Notes: generated by a model not told the origin, from the sequence alone. A stretch of 36,346 bases of DNA from Alphaproteobacteria bacterium UBA4588 (GCA_949529445.1 CATISA010000126.1:1-36346), one strand, 5' to 3'; shown: positions 24,228-33,559, counted from the stretch's first letter. Numbers and translations: made by a program.

Positions 24228-27200
24228 TTACTCTGAGACGACAAGGCCTGCAATATCACTAACGATTTTATGAGCCTGCTTTGCCCGGTCAGCAACCTGA
24301 CCTAACTCGCCCTTCACAATAAGTTTATGATCACTGCGGAGCTGAACACGCCCACCTTGAGACGCAATCCAGCCAATCAATTTATCAGGCGCAAGGAACT
24401 GATTATCCTTGAATGAGAGCGCAAACCCTTTGGCGCCTGCATCGATTTTTAGAATATTAGCATTACGACAAAGGTATTTTAATTCAACGATTTCCAGCAA
24501 GTTCTTAACAGTGTCTGGCAGTGGACCAAATCGGTCAACCAGCTCGGCAGCCATCTGGTTAATATCATCATGCGAGGCTAATGAGCCAATCCGGCGATAC
24601 AGTGATAACCGTACTGACAAATCTGGCACGTATTTTTCTGGGATAAGCACGTTCGTGCCCAAACTTATGGTTGGTGACCAGTCTTGCTGACCTGCGTCTC
24701 CACTAGCATCACTGCCTGTTTTCGATTTCGTGCGGGCCAGATCGACAGCCTGACGAAGCATTTCCTGATATAGCTCAACACCTACCTCACGCACATGCCC
24801 CGACTGCTCATCACCAAGTAGGTTTCCTGCACCTCTGATATCCATATCATAAGAAGCCAGAGAAAACCCTGCACCAAGTTTATCAAGGGTCTGCATAACT
24901 TCTAATCGACGCTTTGCTTGCGGGGTTAAGACCATGCCAGGCTGGGTTGTTAGATAGGCATAGGCCCGCACTTTACTGCGACCTACCCTACCACGGAGTT
25001 GATAAAGCTGAGACAGGCCAAACATATCGGCCCTGTGAATGATCATTGTATTAGCAGTCGGGATATCAATGCCGGATTCAACAATATTTGTTGAGAGAAG
25101 AATATCAGCCTCGCCATCGCCAAACCGGTTCATTACATCATCAAGGTCAGTTGCACTCATCTTGCCATGCGCTGTCAGAATGCGAGTATCAGGTACCAAA
25201 GCTGTTACTCTGCCATAAAGGCGAGGTAAGTCTGCAACACGCGGACAGACAACAAATATTTGCCCACCTCGGAACCGCTCTCTAAGGATAGCTTCGCGCA
25301 AGACAACTGAATCCCACGCCCCAACAAAGGTTCGTACCGCCAATCGGTCAACAGGAGGCGTTGCAATGATAGACATTTGGCGTACCCCTGATAGCGCCAG
25401 TTGAAGGGTACGTGGAATAGGCGTTGCTGATAGTGTCAACACATGCACATCACCGCGCAACTCTTTGAGTCGTTCTTTCTGGCTAACCCCAAAGCGCTGT
25501 TCTTCATCGATAATTAGAAGGCCTAAATTATTGAAAGAGATAGATTTGGCAAGAACAGCATGTGTGCCAACAACTAACTGAACTGACCCATCACTGAGCC
25601 CATCACGAATTATCGATGCCTGTTTTGGGGTTGTCATCCGCGATAAGGTTGCCACTTCCACAGGAAAGTCTGCAAATCGTTCTGCGCATAATTTTCCATG
25701 TTGGCGTGCAAGTAAGGTTGTTGGCGTCACAAGGGCCACTTGATAACCAGCCATAGCGGCGACGAACGCTGCCCTCAGCGCTATTTCTGTTTTACCAAAG
25801 CCAACATCACCACAAATAAGCCTATCTGTTGCCGTACCAGAGGCAAAATCCGACAAAACATCTTCGAGCGCATCAAGCTGGTCATCTGTTTCTGAATGAC
25901 CAAAACGGGCACAAAATTCATCATAGACGCCCTGCGGCGGTGTTAACGGTTCTGCTGTTGCAATAGCGCGGCGGGCTGCAATGCGGATCAACTGTTCCGC
26001 CATTTCCTTAATCCGGCCCTTGATGCGGGCCTTGCGTGCCTGCCAGCCTGCCCCGCCGAGTTTATCAAGAACAACATCGCTTGCATCCTGTCCATATCGT
26101 GACAGCATATCAATATTTTCAACGGGCAGGTAAAGCCGGTCTCCACCAGAATAAGAAAGATGAAGGCAATCATGATCTGTACCATCTGAGCTTATTGTTT
26201 CAAGCCCTTCATAGCGCCCAATGCCATGCTCGACATGAACGACTAAATCGCCCTGCTCCAAAGATGAAACTTCTCTGAGAAAATCCTCTGCACGGCGGCG
26301 GCGGCCTTGTGGACGCCCAATGCGTGATCCAAAAATATCCTGCTCGGTAATTACCGTCATATGCGGTGTGTGAAATCCGTTCTCAAGCGACCAGACTGTG
26401 CCATAAACCCCCGTGGTCTTCATTTCAGATATCGAATCAATAAGGGCTGGCGGCTCTGGCAAGTGCGGCGCTATCAGCCCGCACACTCGCTCCAACGCGC
26501 CTTGAGAGGCCGCTGTCAACAGTACAGGTACCTTTTTAGCATCTGCTTCAATAGCATCAGCAGCAGCTGCCGACGGACTACCGCCTTCTGTGCGGGCAGC
26601 ATTAAATGTCAGGCCGGCACGCGCGCCTATATCAGGATCATCTCTCTGTGGGGCCGCAAAACTGGATAATGTTGCTGTTAATGTACTTTGCGCCAACGTA
26701 TCGAGGGCTACTTGTGTCTGATACATCATTTCAGGCGGAACAGGCCTATATGGAGCCTCTCCTTCAGGCACAGCGCCCGCGCGCGCTTGATAAAATTCCT
26801 CAATCTGGGAAAGCCGTGCCATACCTGCTGCATGGACATCACCATCACAAACGATATGCCAGCCTGTGAGCCAGTCAGACAAGCTGCCCATGCTTTCATG
26901 GAACAGACTTAGCCAATGCTCAATCCCGGCAAGGGTTTGACCAGCCGACACGGCCTCATAGAGGGAATCTTTCGATGCTTTTCCCCCAAATAGCGAGAGA
27001 TAGCCCTGCCGAAACCGGCTAATCGACGCATCATCAAGGATATATTCTGCGGCGGGTCGAATAATCAGTGTTTTGGTATTGTCATGACTGCGCTGGGACA
27101 GCGGCTCAAAATACCGCATCGAATCAATTTCATCGCCAAAGAAATCCAGCCGCACAGGATCCATATCAGTCGCAGCAAAGATATCCATAATGCCGCCACG

Positions 27201-27695
27201 AATAGCAAATTCACCATATTCACGCACAGATTGAGTACGCAAAAAACCATTTTGGGTTAGAAAATCAGCAATCTTGTCCTGAGCCATCTCCATACCCGGT
27301 ACAAGGGTCAGGCTGGATTCGGCAAAAAAATCTTCGGATGGCAAGCGCTGAAGCCAGCTATTTACGGTTGTCAGCACAATACAAGGCCGGCCCGTATCAG
27401 ATATCTGCTTCCGATGAGAAAGCGTTGATAGCGCATCAATTCGCCGGCTCACAATCGCTGAGTGGGGTGACATTCTATCATAAGGAAGACAATCCCATGC
27501 AGGCAGCATAATCAACTCTGCCTCTGGACAGGAAAACGCAAGACCTTGCGCCATCTGCTCAAGTCGCTTGTCATCGCGCGCGAGATAAACCAGCCTGGTA
27601 TGAGCTTTAACAAGCCCCCCAATAGCAAGAGAATCCGCTCCATCAAGACATCCATAAATGATGGATTTAAATTCTATTTTATTTATTATTTTCAT
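24228..27695 (-). CDS. mfd: Transcription-repair coupling factor Mfd
   Basis: A 1155-residue Mfd that removes RNA polymerase stalled at DNA lesions and recruits UvrA. The UvrB-like N-terminal region carries LPAWDCLPYDRMSPH (64-78) and an FAIRGGIMDIF loop; the RNA-polymerase interaction domain starts with GDLVVHVEHGIGRYEGLE (about 482-499). The translocase has Walker A GDVGFGKTE (629-637), DEEQ (730-733), SATPIPRTL (756-764), TNIVESGIDIP and LRGRVGRS. The C-terminal domain is present (LSVRLSLYRRIGSL and the FG-rich tail). It follows sdhE by 30 bases. The start region is AT-rich, with no clear ribosome site before the ATG at 27695, so it may rely on coupling. Confidence 0.97.
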   Translation of the reverse strand: MKIINKIEFKSIIYGCLDGADSLAIGGLVKAHTRLVYLARDDKRLEQMAQGLAFSCPEAELIMLPAWDCLPYDRMSPHSAIVSRRIDALSTLSHRKQISDTGRPCIVLTTVNSWLQRLPSEDFFAESSLTLVPGMEMAQDKIADFLTQNGFLRTQSVREYGEFAIRGGIMDIFAATDMDPVRLDFFGDEIDSMRYFEPLSQRSHDNTKTLIIRPAAEYILDDASISRFRQGYLSLFGGKASKDSLYEAVSAGQTLAGIEHWLSLFHESMGSLSDWLTGWHIVCDGDVHAAGMARLSQIEEFYQARAGAVPEGEAPYRPVPPEMMYQTQVALDTLAQSTLTATLSSFAAPQRDDPDIGARAGLTFNAARTEGGSPSAAAADAIEADAKKVPVLLTAASQGALERVCGLIAPHLPEPPALIDSISEMKTTGVYGTVWSLENGFHTPHMTVITEQDIFGSRIGRPQGRRRRAEDFLREVSSLEQGDLVVHVEHGIGRYEGLETISSDGTDHDCLHLSYSGGDRLYLPVENIDMLSRYGQDASDVVLDKLGGAGWQARKARIKGRIKEMAEQLIRIAARRAIATAEPLTPPQGVYDEFCARFGHSETDDQLDALEDVLSDFASGTATDRLICGDVGFGKTEIALRAAFVAAMAGYQVALVTPTTLLARQHGKLCAERFADFPVEVATLSRMTTPKQASIIRDGLSDGSVQLVVGTHAVLAKSISFNNLGLLIIDEEQRFGVSQKERLKELRGDVHVLTLSATPIPRTLQLALSGVRQMSIIATPPVDRLAVRTFVGAWDSVVLREAILRERFRGGQIFVVCPRVADLPRLYGRVTALVPDTRILTAHGKMSATDLDDVMNRFGDGEADILLSTNIVESGIDIPTANTMIIHRADMFGLSQLYQLRGRVGRSKVRAYAYLTTQPGMVLTPQAKRRLEVMQTLDKLGAGFSLASYDMDIRGAGNLLGDEQSGHVREVGVELYQEMLRQAVDLARTKSKTGSDASGDAGQQDWSPTISLGTNVLIPEKYVPDLSVRLSLYRRIGSLASHDDINQMAAELVDRFGPLPDTVKNLLEIVELKYLCRNANILKIDAGAKGFALSFKDNQFLAPDKLIGWIASQGGRVQLRSDHKLIVKGELGQVADRAKQAHKIVSDIAGLVVSE

Positions 27696-27725
27696 ATTTT
27701 TATTGATTTTAATTAAGGTAATTAA

Positions 27726-27992
27726 TTATGCCTGATTAATGTGAAAATCTTTGATCATATCAAACACTGGGCCATCAAATTCAGCTGGCACTTGTTCATC
27801 CCCCCGAACCCAAGCAAAGATAGATGGGTCTCCTGCCTCTAACAAAGCTTCAAACATATCAAGCTGTTTCTCAGTAAGATTTGGCAGATGCTTTTTCGCA
27901 AACTGACCAAGCAAAAGGTCGGTTTCTTTCATGCCAGTGTAGCTTGCTTGATAAGCAAGCCGACGGACGCGTATTTCTGTGGAATCAGACAT
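27726..27992 (-). CDS. sdhE: FAD assembly factor SdhE/CptB family (DUF339)
   Basis: An 88-residue protein of the SdhE family, which helps attach FAD to succinate dehydrogenase. The fold is clear: RRLAYQASYTGMKETDLLLG (10-29), then EKQLDMFEALLEAGDPSIFAW and a final MIKDFH helix. The family's RGxxE motif is altered: the stretch reads TGMKE, so the usual Arg is T19, whereas G20 and E23 remain. This may still work, since the Gly and Glu are the more conserved part in this clade, but the loss is worth noting. It lies 30 bases upstream of mfd and faces recG; recG, sdhE and mfd cluster in many alphaproteobacteria. Confidence 0.88.
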   Translation of the reverse strand: MSDSTEIRVRRLAYQASYTGMKETDLLLGQFAKKHLPNLTEKQLDMFEALLEAGDPSIFAWVRGDEQVPAEFDGPVFDMIKDFHINQA

Positions 27993-28180
27993 AGAGACTT
28001 AACTATCCTTCTCGCCGTTATGAGGCGTCTTGTCACAATGAGGCAGTCACTGGACCACGGCATGAGGCTACTTTTGTAAACGGACTATTACGTTATATAG
28101 AGCTAAGTCAACTGGCTGACAGCCCATATACGGGACAAAGCGATTCGTTTTTAATCTATTTTACCTGTTTTTGTCACCTG

Positions 28181-28209
28181 ATTTGAGACAGACAGGGTCG
28201 ACCTCAAAT
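28181..28209. repeat. Inverted repeat in the sdhE-recG gap
   Basis: Arms ATTTGAG (28181-28187) and CTCAAAT (28203-28209) are perfect 7-base complements with a 15-base loop. The 364-base gap 27993-28356 between the divergent sdhE and recG genes holds this hairpin, a weak terminator-like hairpin at 28241-28257 and no convincing open reading frame. The rest should include the promoters of both genes; I could not fix clear -35/-10 pairs. Confidence 0.35.
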
Positions 28210-28240
28210 AGTCTTTGTGTAACAGCACCGCTGCGCCGAC

Positions 28241-28257
28241 GCCTAGCGAGGCTTTTT
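28241..28257 (+). terminator. Weak intrinsic-terminator-like hairpin
   Basis: GCCT AGCG AGGC forms a short 4-base-pair stem directly followed by TTTTT. It lies about 100 bases upstream of recG on the same strand, with no gene before it, so it could end a small RNA starting in this gap. The stem is short, so support is limited. Confidence 0.25.
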
Positions 28258-28356
28258 ATTTGATAATTTAGATATGCAGCATCAGGATATTTGTCGCTTT
28301 AGCTTCGCTATGGCATGATATAGTTCACCCCCCTTCTAAGTGACAAGAGATACGGT

Positions 28357-30447
28357 ATGCATATTTCCCGTCCGGACATTCTGTTTTCCCTTTTTGCGCG
28401 GTTAACGAGCCTGCCGGGGATTGGGCCGAAAATGGCAGAACAGATGGAGAAACGAATTGGGGTTCATGTTATAGACCTGTTGCGTCACCTGCCTGTTGGC
28501 GTGAATGACAGACGCGCACGCCCCTCGGTAGCGGATGTCGTAGAAGGAAGCCTTGCTACCTTTGATGTTCTTGTTCTATCTGCTGATATACCGCCATCCC
28601 GGGTTAAGCGGCCAGCCCGCTTCCGGGTTGAAACAAATGGCGGTGAAATGGATATTTTGTTTTTTCATGCGCAGACTGATTATCTAAAAAATACTCTGCC
28701 TGTGGGAGAGCGACGACTAGTCAGTGGGCGCGTGGAGCGGTTTCAGAACCGTGTACAAATGGCGCATCCTGATTACATCCTTTCGCCAGCAAATGCTGAC
28801 GATATGCCCGCTTTTGAGCCGCTCTACCCTCTGACAGCCGGCTTGAAAGCAAAACCACTTCGCAAAGCGATTTCAGCTGGGTTGGAGCGCCTACGCGAGA
28901 TACCGGAATGGATCGATAAGCAGATTATGGCACATTATCAATGGCCAGACTTTAAAACTGCTATGATAGAGGTTCATGCCCCCCGCACTTTATCCGATAT
29001 TTCTGCGCACGCTCCAGCACGCATGCGACTTGCCTTTGATGAACTTTTTGCGAACCAACTTGCCCTCCAGCTATTGCGGCAACAAACCGATAAAGAGCTT
29101 GCCGGACATGCTTTGGTGCCGACAGGAGAGTTAACAGCGCATCTTCGGAGAATACTACCTTTTTCTCTGACCCAAGCCCAACAACAGGTGCTGAGCGAAA
29201 TTGATACAGACCAGCGGGCGCCAGTGCGCATGCTCCGCCTTCTCCAAGGTGATGTTGGGTCTGGCAAGACGATCGTAGCATTACTTGCAATGTTATCTGC
29301 TGTAGAAGCAGGTGGCCAGGCAGCTCTTCTTGTGCCAACTGAAGTGCTTGCCCGCCAGCATCTGGCGACGATTACCCGCTTTCTTGAGCCGCTCGGCATT
29401 AAACCGGAACTTCTTCTAGGGGGCCAAAAACACAGCGAGCGCGCTACCATTCTAGACGGGCTTGGAACAGGAGCTATCAGGATTGTAATTGGGACGCATG
29501 CCCTGCTCACTGATGATGTAACATTTTCAGCTCTTCGTCTTGCTGTTGTTGATGAACAGCACAGATTTGGGGTCCGTCAACGCCTTATTCTCGGACAGAA
29601 AGGCGATGGATGTGATGTTCTTGTCATGACGGCGACCCCGATTCCGAGGACATTAGAAATGACAGCATTTGGTGATTTAAGCGTGTCACGTCTCGACGAA
29701 AAACCTGCTGGACGTCAGAAAATCGCAACAGCCCTGGTCAATCATGACCGCATTGGTGATGTTGTAGAACGCCTTCGGGCTGCGCTTTCAGGCGGTATGC
29801 GCGCTTACTGGATTTGCCCTCTTGTCGAAGAAACTGAAAAACTGGATGCGACAGCAGCCGAGGACAGGCATCGCCATTTATGCACTCTTTTGCCTGAAGC
29901 TCACCCGGTGCTGGCACATGGTCAGATGAAATCAGCTGAACGGGACGCCGCTATGCAGGCCTTTACAACGGGCCAGAGTAGCCTGCTTGTCGCAACTACG
30001 ATTATCGAGGTTGGCGTTGATGTACCTGAAGCAGGAATTATAATTATTGAACATGCTGAACGCTTTGGTCTTGCTCAGCTCCATCAGCTAAGAGGCCGGG
30101 TCGGCCGCGGCGATATCGCCTCTTCATGCATTTTAATGTATCACGGACCACTCAGCGAGACGGCAGGCGAGCGGCTGAAAATCATGCGTAATACGAATGA
30201 TGGATTTGAGATCGCCGAAGAAGATTTACGGCTGCGGGGGCCTGGTGAGGTTCTTGGCAGCAGACAATCGGGAATGCCTGAATTTTCACTAGCAGATTTA
30301 AGTGAACATGCCCCCCTTCTCAGCCTTGCACGCGATGAAGCTCACAAGGCAATAGCAGCAGGCCGTTCGCTTGAAGATACCGATATTGTGACGCTTCTCA
30401 GCCTGTTTGAAAAGGATAGTGCAGTACGCTTTCTGGCGTCTGGCTAG
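28357..30447 (+). CDS. recG: ATP-dependent DNA helicase RecG
   Basis: A 696-residue RecG that remodels stalled forks and branched DNA. The N-terminal wedge/OB domain includes LTSLPGIGPKMAEQ (17-30), LLRHLPVGVNDRR and RLVSGRVERFQNRVQMAHPD (120-139). The helicase core has Walker A GDVGSGKT (298-305), DEQH (399-402), TATPIPRTLEM, TTIIEVGVDVPEA, LRGRVGRGD and GEVLGSRQSGMPEF. Length is normal. AAGAGA precedes the ATG at 28357. It is divergent from sdhE-mfd and convergent with the DUF502 gene. Together with mfd it makes this stretch a repair locus common in alphaproteobacteria. Confidence 0.97.
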   Translation: MHISRPDILFSLFARLTSLPGIGPKMAEQMEKRIGVHVIDLLRHLPVGVNDRRARPSVADVVEGSLATFDVLVLSADIPPSRVKRPARFRVETNGGEMDILFFHAQTDYLKNTLPVGERRLVSGRVERFQNRVQMAHPDYILSPANADDMPAFEPLYPLTAGLKAKPLRKAISAGLERLREIPEWIDKQIMAHYQWPDFKTAMIEVHAPRTLSDISAHAPARMRLAFDELFANQLALQLLRQQTDKELAGHALVPTGELTAHLRRILPFSLTQAQQQVLSEIDTDQRAPVRMLRLLQGDVGSGKTIVALLAMLSAVEAGGQAALLVPTEVLARQHLATITRFLEPLGIKPELLLGGQKHSERATILDGLGTGAIRIVIGTHALLTDDVTFSALRLAVVDEQHRFGVRQRLILGQKGDGCDVLVMTATPIPRTLEMTAFGDLSVSRLDEKPAGRQKIATALVNHDRIGDVVERLRAALSGGMRAYWICPLVEETEKLDATAAEDRHRHLCTLLPEAHPVLAHGQMKSAERDAAMQAFTTGQSSLLVATTIIEVGVDVPEAGIIIIEHAERFGLAQLHQLRGRVGRGDIASSCILMYHGPLSETAGERLKIMRNTNDGFEIAEEDLRLRGPGEVLGSRQSGMPEFSLADLSEHAPLLSLARDEAHKAIAAGRSLEDTDIVTLLSLFEKDSAVRFLASG

Positions 30448-30476
30448 CTAAGCATCCAGAGAGATCCTAGCATCCC

Positions 30477-31157
30477 CTACGCCTTTTTCGGCAGGGTCTC
30501 AGGGGTAACAATACCGCCAGATACAACGAGTTTTAACGCCTGTTCAACAGACATTTTCAGATAAACTAGTTCTTCTTTTGGGCAGAAAAGCAAAAATCCA
30601 GAGGTTGGGTTTGGCGTTGTGGGAATAAATACATTTACGGTTGTCTCTGGAATACTGTCCTGAACTTCACCTTTTGTCACTCCTGTAACAAAGCCAATAA
30701 CCCATAACCCTTCTCGAGGATATTGAACCAGAACAACATCACGAAATGCATCTGACTGAGAAGCAAGAACAGTTTCTAGAATTTGTTTAAAAGCACTGTA
30801 GATTGAGCGCACAACAGGCATTTTATTCAGTATTTTTTCACCCAGCTTGATAATCCAGCGCCCTAAAAATCCTGCAGCAATAGCACCTATCAGCGTGATG
30901 ATGGCCACTCCAATGAGAAGGCCAAAGCCTGGAATTTGACCAAACAAAGGAACGCTTAAAATAGAAAAATCACGCCATGATGACGGAAGCAGATTAATAA
31001 CCTGACTATCCAGCACATCAACGACAAGCCATGTGATATACACTGTGAGGAGAACAGGTGCGGTTACAAGCAACCCTGTAAGAAACCAACTCCGCAATTT
31101 TCCAAAAAAACTGACCTTCTGAACTGACGTTGTTGTATCAGGGGCTTCGTGTGTCAT
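30477..31157 (-). CDS. DUF502 family membrane protein
   Basis: A 226-residue inner-membrane protein of the DUF502 family. It opens with a short cytoplasmic region (SFFGKLRSWFLTGLLVTAPV), then two membrane segments (TGLLVTAPVLLTVYITWLVV, and GLLIGVAIITLIGAIAAGFLG) separated by a periplasmic loop of about 40 residues. The conserved later part reads VVRSIYSAFKQILETVLAS, VVLVQYPREGLWVIGFVTG and VFIPTTPNPTSGFLLFCPKE, which is diagnostic for the family. Function unknown. It is convergent with recG (29 bases apart) and divergent from mazG. Confidence 0.92.
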   Translation of the reverse strand: MTHEAPDTTTSVQKVSFFGKLRSWFLTGLLVTAPVLLTVYITWLVVDVLDSQVINLLPSSWRDFSILSVPLFGQIPGFGLLIGVAIITLIGAIAAGFLGRWIIKLGEKILNKMPVVRSIYSAFKQILETVLASQSDAFRDVVLVQYPREGLWVIGFVTGVTKGEVQDSIPETTVNVFIPTTPNPTSGFLLFCPKEELVYLKMSVEQALKLVVSGGIVTPETLPKKA

Positions 31158-31374
31158 TATGGCAACCTTTGTTATCGAGCATATTTATGTAAACAGACTA
31201 GAGCGAACAGCTAAGAGATGCACATTCATATTTCATGATACCTTTGTATACCTAATTTGCCGTTAAAACAAAGCAAACAATAGAAGAGTTATGGCAAGAA
31301 TATCCGACCTCATGCTAGACTAACCTGACGCATCAGTCCTCTTTTTTCAACAGTCCAGATGGTAGCCTCAGATT

Positions 31375-32211
31375 ATGACAGACCCTATTCATATAACCCA
31401 TTATTCTGCGCAGATTGACCGTCTTATTCACATAATGGCACGCCTTAGGGCACCTGAGACTGGCTGCCCGTGGGATCTAGCCCAGACATCTTCCAGCATT
31501 ATCCCCTACACAATTGAAGAAGCCTATGAAGTTGCAGATGCCATTGAAACAGGTGATAAGGACCAGCTCTGTGACGAGCTTGGCGATCTGTTGCTACAAG
31601 TCATATTCCATGCACGCATGGCAGAAGAAGATGGAAGCTTTTCTTTCGATGATGTTGCCAGAGCAATATCAGACAAAATGGTTCGGCGGCATCCTCATGT
31701 ATTTGGCGATAGAACCGCAGATGTTCCAGCAACTGTTCGGGCAAACTGGGAAGATATTAAAGCAGCAGAGCGCGCTGAAAAGGCAGCTAAGCAGGATGTA
31801 GCCACTACCCCCTCGCTGCTTGATGACATTTCACGAACACTTCCCGCGATGGTGCGTGCTGTAAAACTCCAGAAACGGGCGGCGCGCGCCGGATTCGACT
31901 GGTCCAACTTACATCAGGTAATCGATAAACTACATGAAGAAACAGAAGAACTCCGTGCCGAATGGGACGCCCCGACAAGAAACACCGCACGCATCAAAGA
32001 TGAAGTAGGTGATATTCTGTTTGTTGCCGCCAACCTCGCCCGTACGGTCGGTGTTGAACCCGAGACAGCTCTTATTGGATGTAATAATAAATTTGAGCGC
32101 CGGTTTCGCGCAGTAGAAGCTGGCATATCAGCAGATGGCTTATCGCTAGAAGAAGCAACATTAGAGGATATGTCGCGCCATTGGGATAATGCAAAGATAA
32201 AAGAACAATAG
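31375..32211 (+). CDS. mazG: Nucleoside triphosphate pyrophosphohydrolase MazG
   Basis: A 278-residue MazG with two all-alpha NTP-pyrophosphatase domains. In the first, the metal-binding helices read IEEAYEVADAIE (EExxE) and LCDELGDLLLQVIFHARM; the front block LRAPETGCPWDLAQT and the later MVRRHPHVFG are diagnostic. The second domain repeats the pattern with KLHEETEELRAEW and IKDEVGDILFVAANLAR. It hydrolyses NTPs or dNTPs to monophosphates, cleaning the pool and lowering (p)ppGpp stress. It has its own start region 217 bases from the divergent DUF502 gene and converges with the inositol-monophosphatase-family gene. Confidence 0.95.
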   Translation: MTDPIHITHYSAQIDRLIHIMARLRAPETGCPWDLAQTSSSIIPYTIEEAYEVADAIETGDKDQLCDELGDLLLQVIFHARMAEEDGSFSFDDVARAISDKMVRRHPHVFGDRTADVPATVRANWEDIKAAERAEKAAKQDVATTPSLLDDISRTLPAMVRAVKLQKRAARAGFDWSNLHQVIDKLHEETEELRAEWDAPTRNTARIKDEVGDILFVAANLARTVGVEPETALIGCNNKFERRFRAVEAGISADGLSLEEATLEDMSRHWDNAKIKEQ

Positions 32212-32246
32212 AAATAACAGGTAGTTGAATAATTAAGTTAAAGTGA

Positions 32247-33107
32247 TTATACATCCCATATATACGCACTAAGCGCATCCCATGACGCATCATCAGGCGC
32301 CACAAGCAGGATCCCTTTTGCCCCTAAACTAAACCGTGTTTTCATCGGCGTGAGATAGGCAACACTGCCAGCCTCTCGGCAGATAAGATCGACCGGCGTA
32401 TTATCCCATGGGGTCAGTTTGCTATGCATAATATAGTCAGCTGTTCCAAGCGCAACATGCGATGCCTCAACTCCGGCACAGCCAGTATATGTGCGCCCTG
32501 GAAGCTGTTTGATCTTTTCACGCACATCATCCCGCACAGATTTATCAAGCCCCATTGCATTCAGAGAGCCTGACATTTTTAAAATATCGCCTGATACGTA
32601 CCGGCGCGTCAGGGGCGTTGTGGTATTGTCATCCGACACCATGACCACCCCTGCCCCTGCTGTGGCTATTAGACAGTCCTTTTCTGTTGGCCGATAGATC
32701 CACGCCATCACCGGCACTCCATAATGCGCAAGCGACACCATGGAGCAAAACTGCTGGGTTCCCTTTACAAAGTTATTTGTGCCATCAACCGGATCAATTG
32801 CCCAAACCCACTTATCTTCCGCCCGGTTGAGAATATTCCCCTGCTCTGAACAGGCCTCTTCGCCAAGTGCAAAAGACCCGGTCAACAAGGCCTCAAGATG
32901 AGGTGATAAGAATAATTCTGCTTCTCTATCAGCAATCGTAACAAGATCGGTTTCAGATGTTTTTATCGCAATATCAGCATCATCAAGGGCGCGCCACCGC
33001 GGCATTATAAATGTTTCCGAGGCATATTTTAACAAGCCAGTAACCTCTGCCCTCATAATATTTACATCGAAGGGCAAGGTAAAAACAGTGCTGTCAGAAT
33101 TTGTCAT
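32247..33107 (-). CDS. Inositol monophosphatase family protein (histidinol-phosphatase-like possible)
   Basis: A 286-residue Mg-dependent phosphatase of the IMPase family. Metal-site motifs: E83/E84 in LGEEA, D105-D108 in WAIDPVDGTNNFVKG (102-116) and the late WDNTPVDLICREAG. It could act as inositol monophosphatase, as a HisN-type histidinol phosphatase, or as a SuhB/CysQ relative; sequence motifs alone do not separate these. The open frame reaches 33206, overlapping hfq by 23 bases, but the N-terminal residues before the ATG at 33107 are not like the family, so that ATG is preferred; no strong ribosome site is seen. It is downstream of hfq (76 bases) where many alphaproteobacteria have hflX. 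Confidence 0.87.
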   Translation of the reverse strand: MTNSDSTVFTLPFDVNIMRAEVTGLLKYASETFIMPRWRALDDADIAIKTSETDLVTIADREAELFLSPHLEALLTGSFALGEEACSEQGNILNRAEDKWVWAIDPVDGTNNFVKGTQQFCSMVSLAHYGVPVMAWIYRPTEKDCLIATAGAGVVMVSDDNTTTPLTRRYVSGDILKMSGSLNAMGLDKSVRDDVREKIKQLPGRTYTGCAGVEASHVALGTADYIMHSKLTPWDNTPVDLICREAGSVAYLTPMKTRFSLGAKGILLVAPDDASWDALSAYIWDV

Positions 33108-33183
33108 TATACATAAAACCCAGTCAGACGGCAGGGGACATACTATAGATGTCGTACGCACTACCACCATTAAGTACAAGCAG

Positions 33184-33432
33184 TTAGTCCGCGTCAGCGG
33201 CATCACCTGTTAAATTCTGCAAGCTAACAGGCGAAGCCGGCATAATGGTAGAGACAGCATGTTTATAAATAAGCTGAACATGACCATCGCGCTTCAGCAG
33301 AATGGAATAATTATCAAACCATGTAATAATGCCCTGAAGTTTCACGCCATTCACAAGAAAGATTGTGACAGAGATATGCTCTTTGCGAACTTGATTAAGA
33401 AAAATATCTTGTAAATTGTGGGCTTTATCCAT
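33184..33432 (-). CDS. hfq: RNA chaperone Hfq
   Basis: An 82-residue Hfq. The Sm1 motif includes [20 protein letters not shown] and [19 protein letters not shown], and the Sm2 motif is [10 protein letters not shown] with the KH pair of the proximal face. It forms a hexamer that pairs small RNAs with mRNAs. The C-terminal tail is short, as usual in alphaproteobacteria. AAAGAG precedes the ATG at 33432. The upstream gap (33433-33559) holds a Fur-box-like palindrome at 33521-33539, so hfq may be iron-responsive here. It lies downstream of dat in the ntrX-trkA-dat-hfq run. Confidence 0.97.
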   Translation of the reverse strand: MDKAHNLQDIFLNQVRKEHISVTIFLVNGVKLQGIITWFDNYSILLKRDGHVQLIYKHAVSTIMPASPVSLQNLTGDAADAD

Positions 33433-33520
33433 GAATTACTCTTTTTTGTTGGGTGTCATTACACCAGTTTTTGGTTTTTATTTCATCGTTATTCTTATAG
33501 GACTTATTTTAATATTCAAT

Positions 33521-33539
33521 GACAATGATAATCGTTGTC
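33521..33539. promoter_or_regulatory. Fur-box-like palindrome upstream of hfq
   Basis: GACAATGATAATCGTTGTC agrees with the E. coli Fur-box consensus GATAATGATAATCATTATC at 16 of 19 positions. With flanking bases it becomes a 23-base inverted repeat (ATGACAA...TTGTCAT). It lies 89 bases upstream of the hfq start and 21 bases beyond the dat stop. On the plus strand a T-run follows, so a hairpin with terminator function is the alternative reading. Confidence 0.5.
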
Positions 33540-33559
33540 ATATCTTTTTTGACAGAACG

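Noticed and set aside
33108-33206. Longer inositol-monophosphatase frame overlapping hfq
   Set aside because: The added residues do not resemble the family; the ATG at 33107 gives the expected length.
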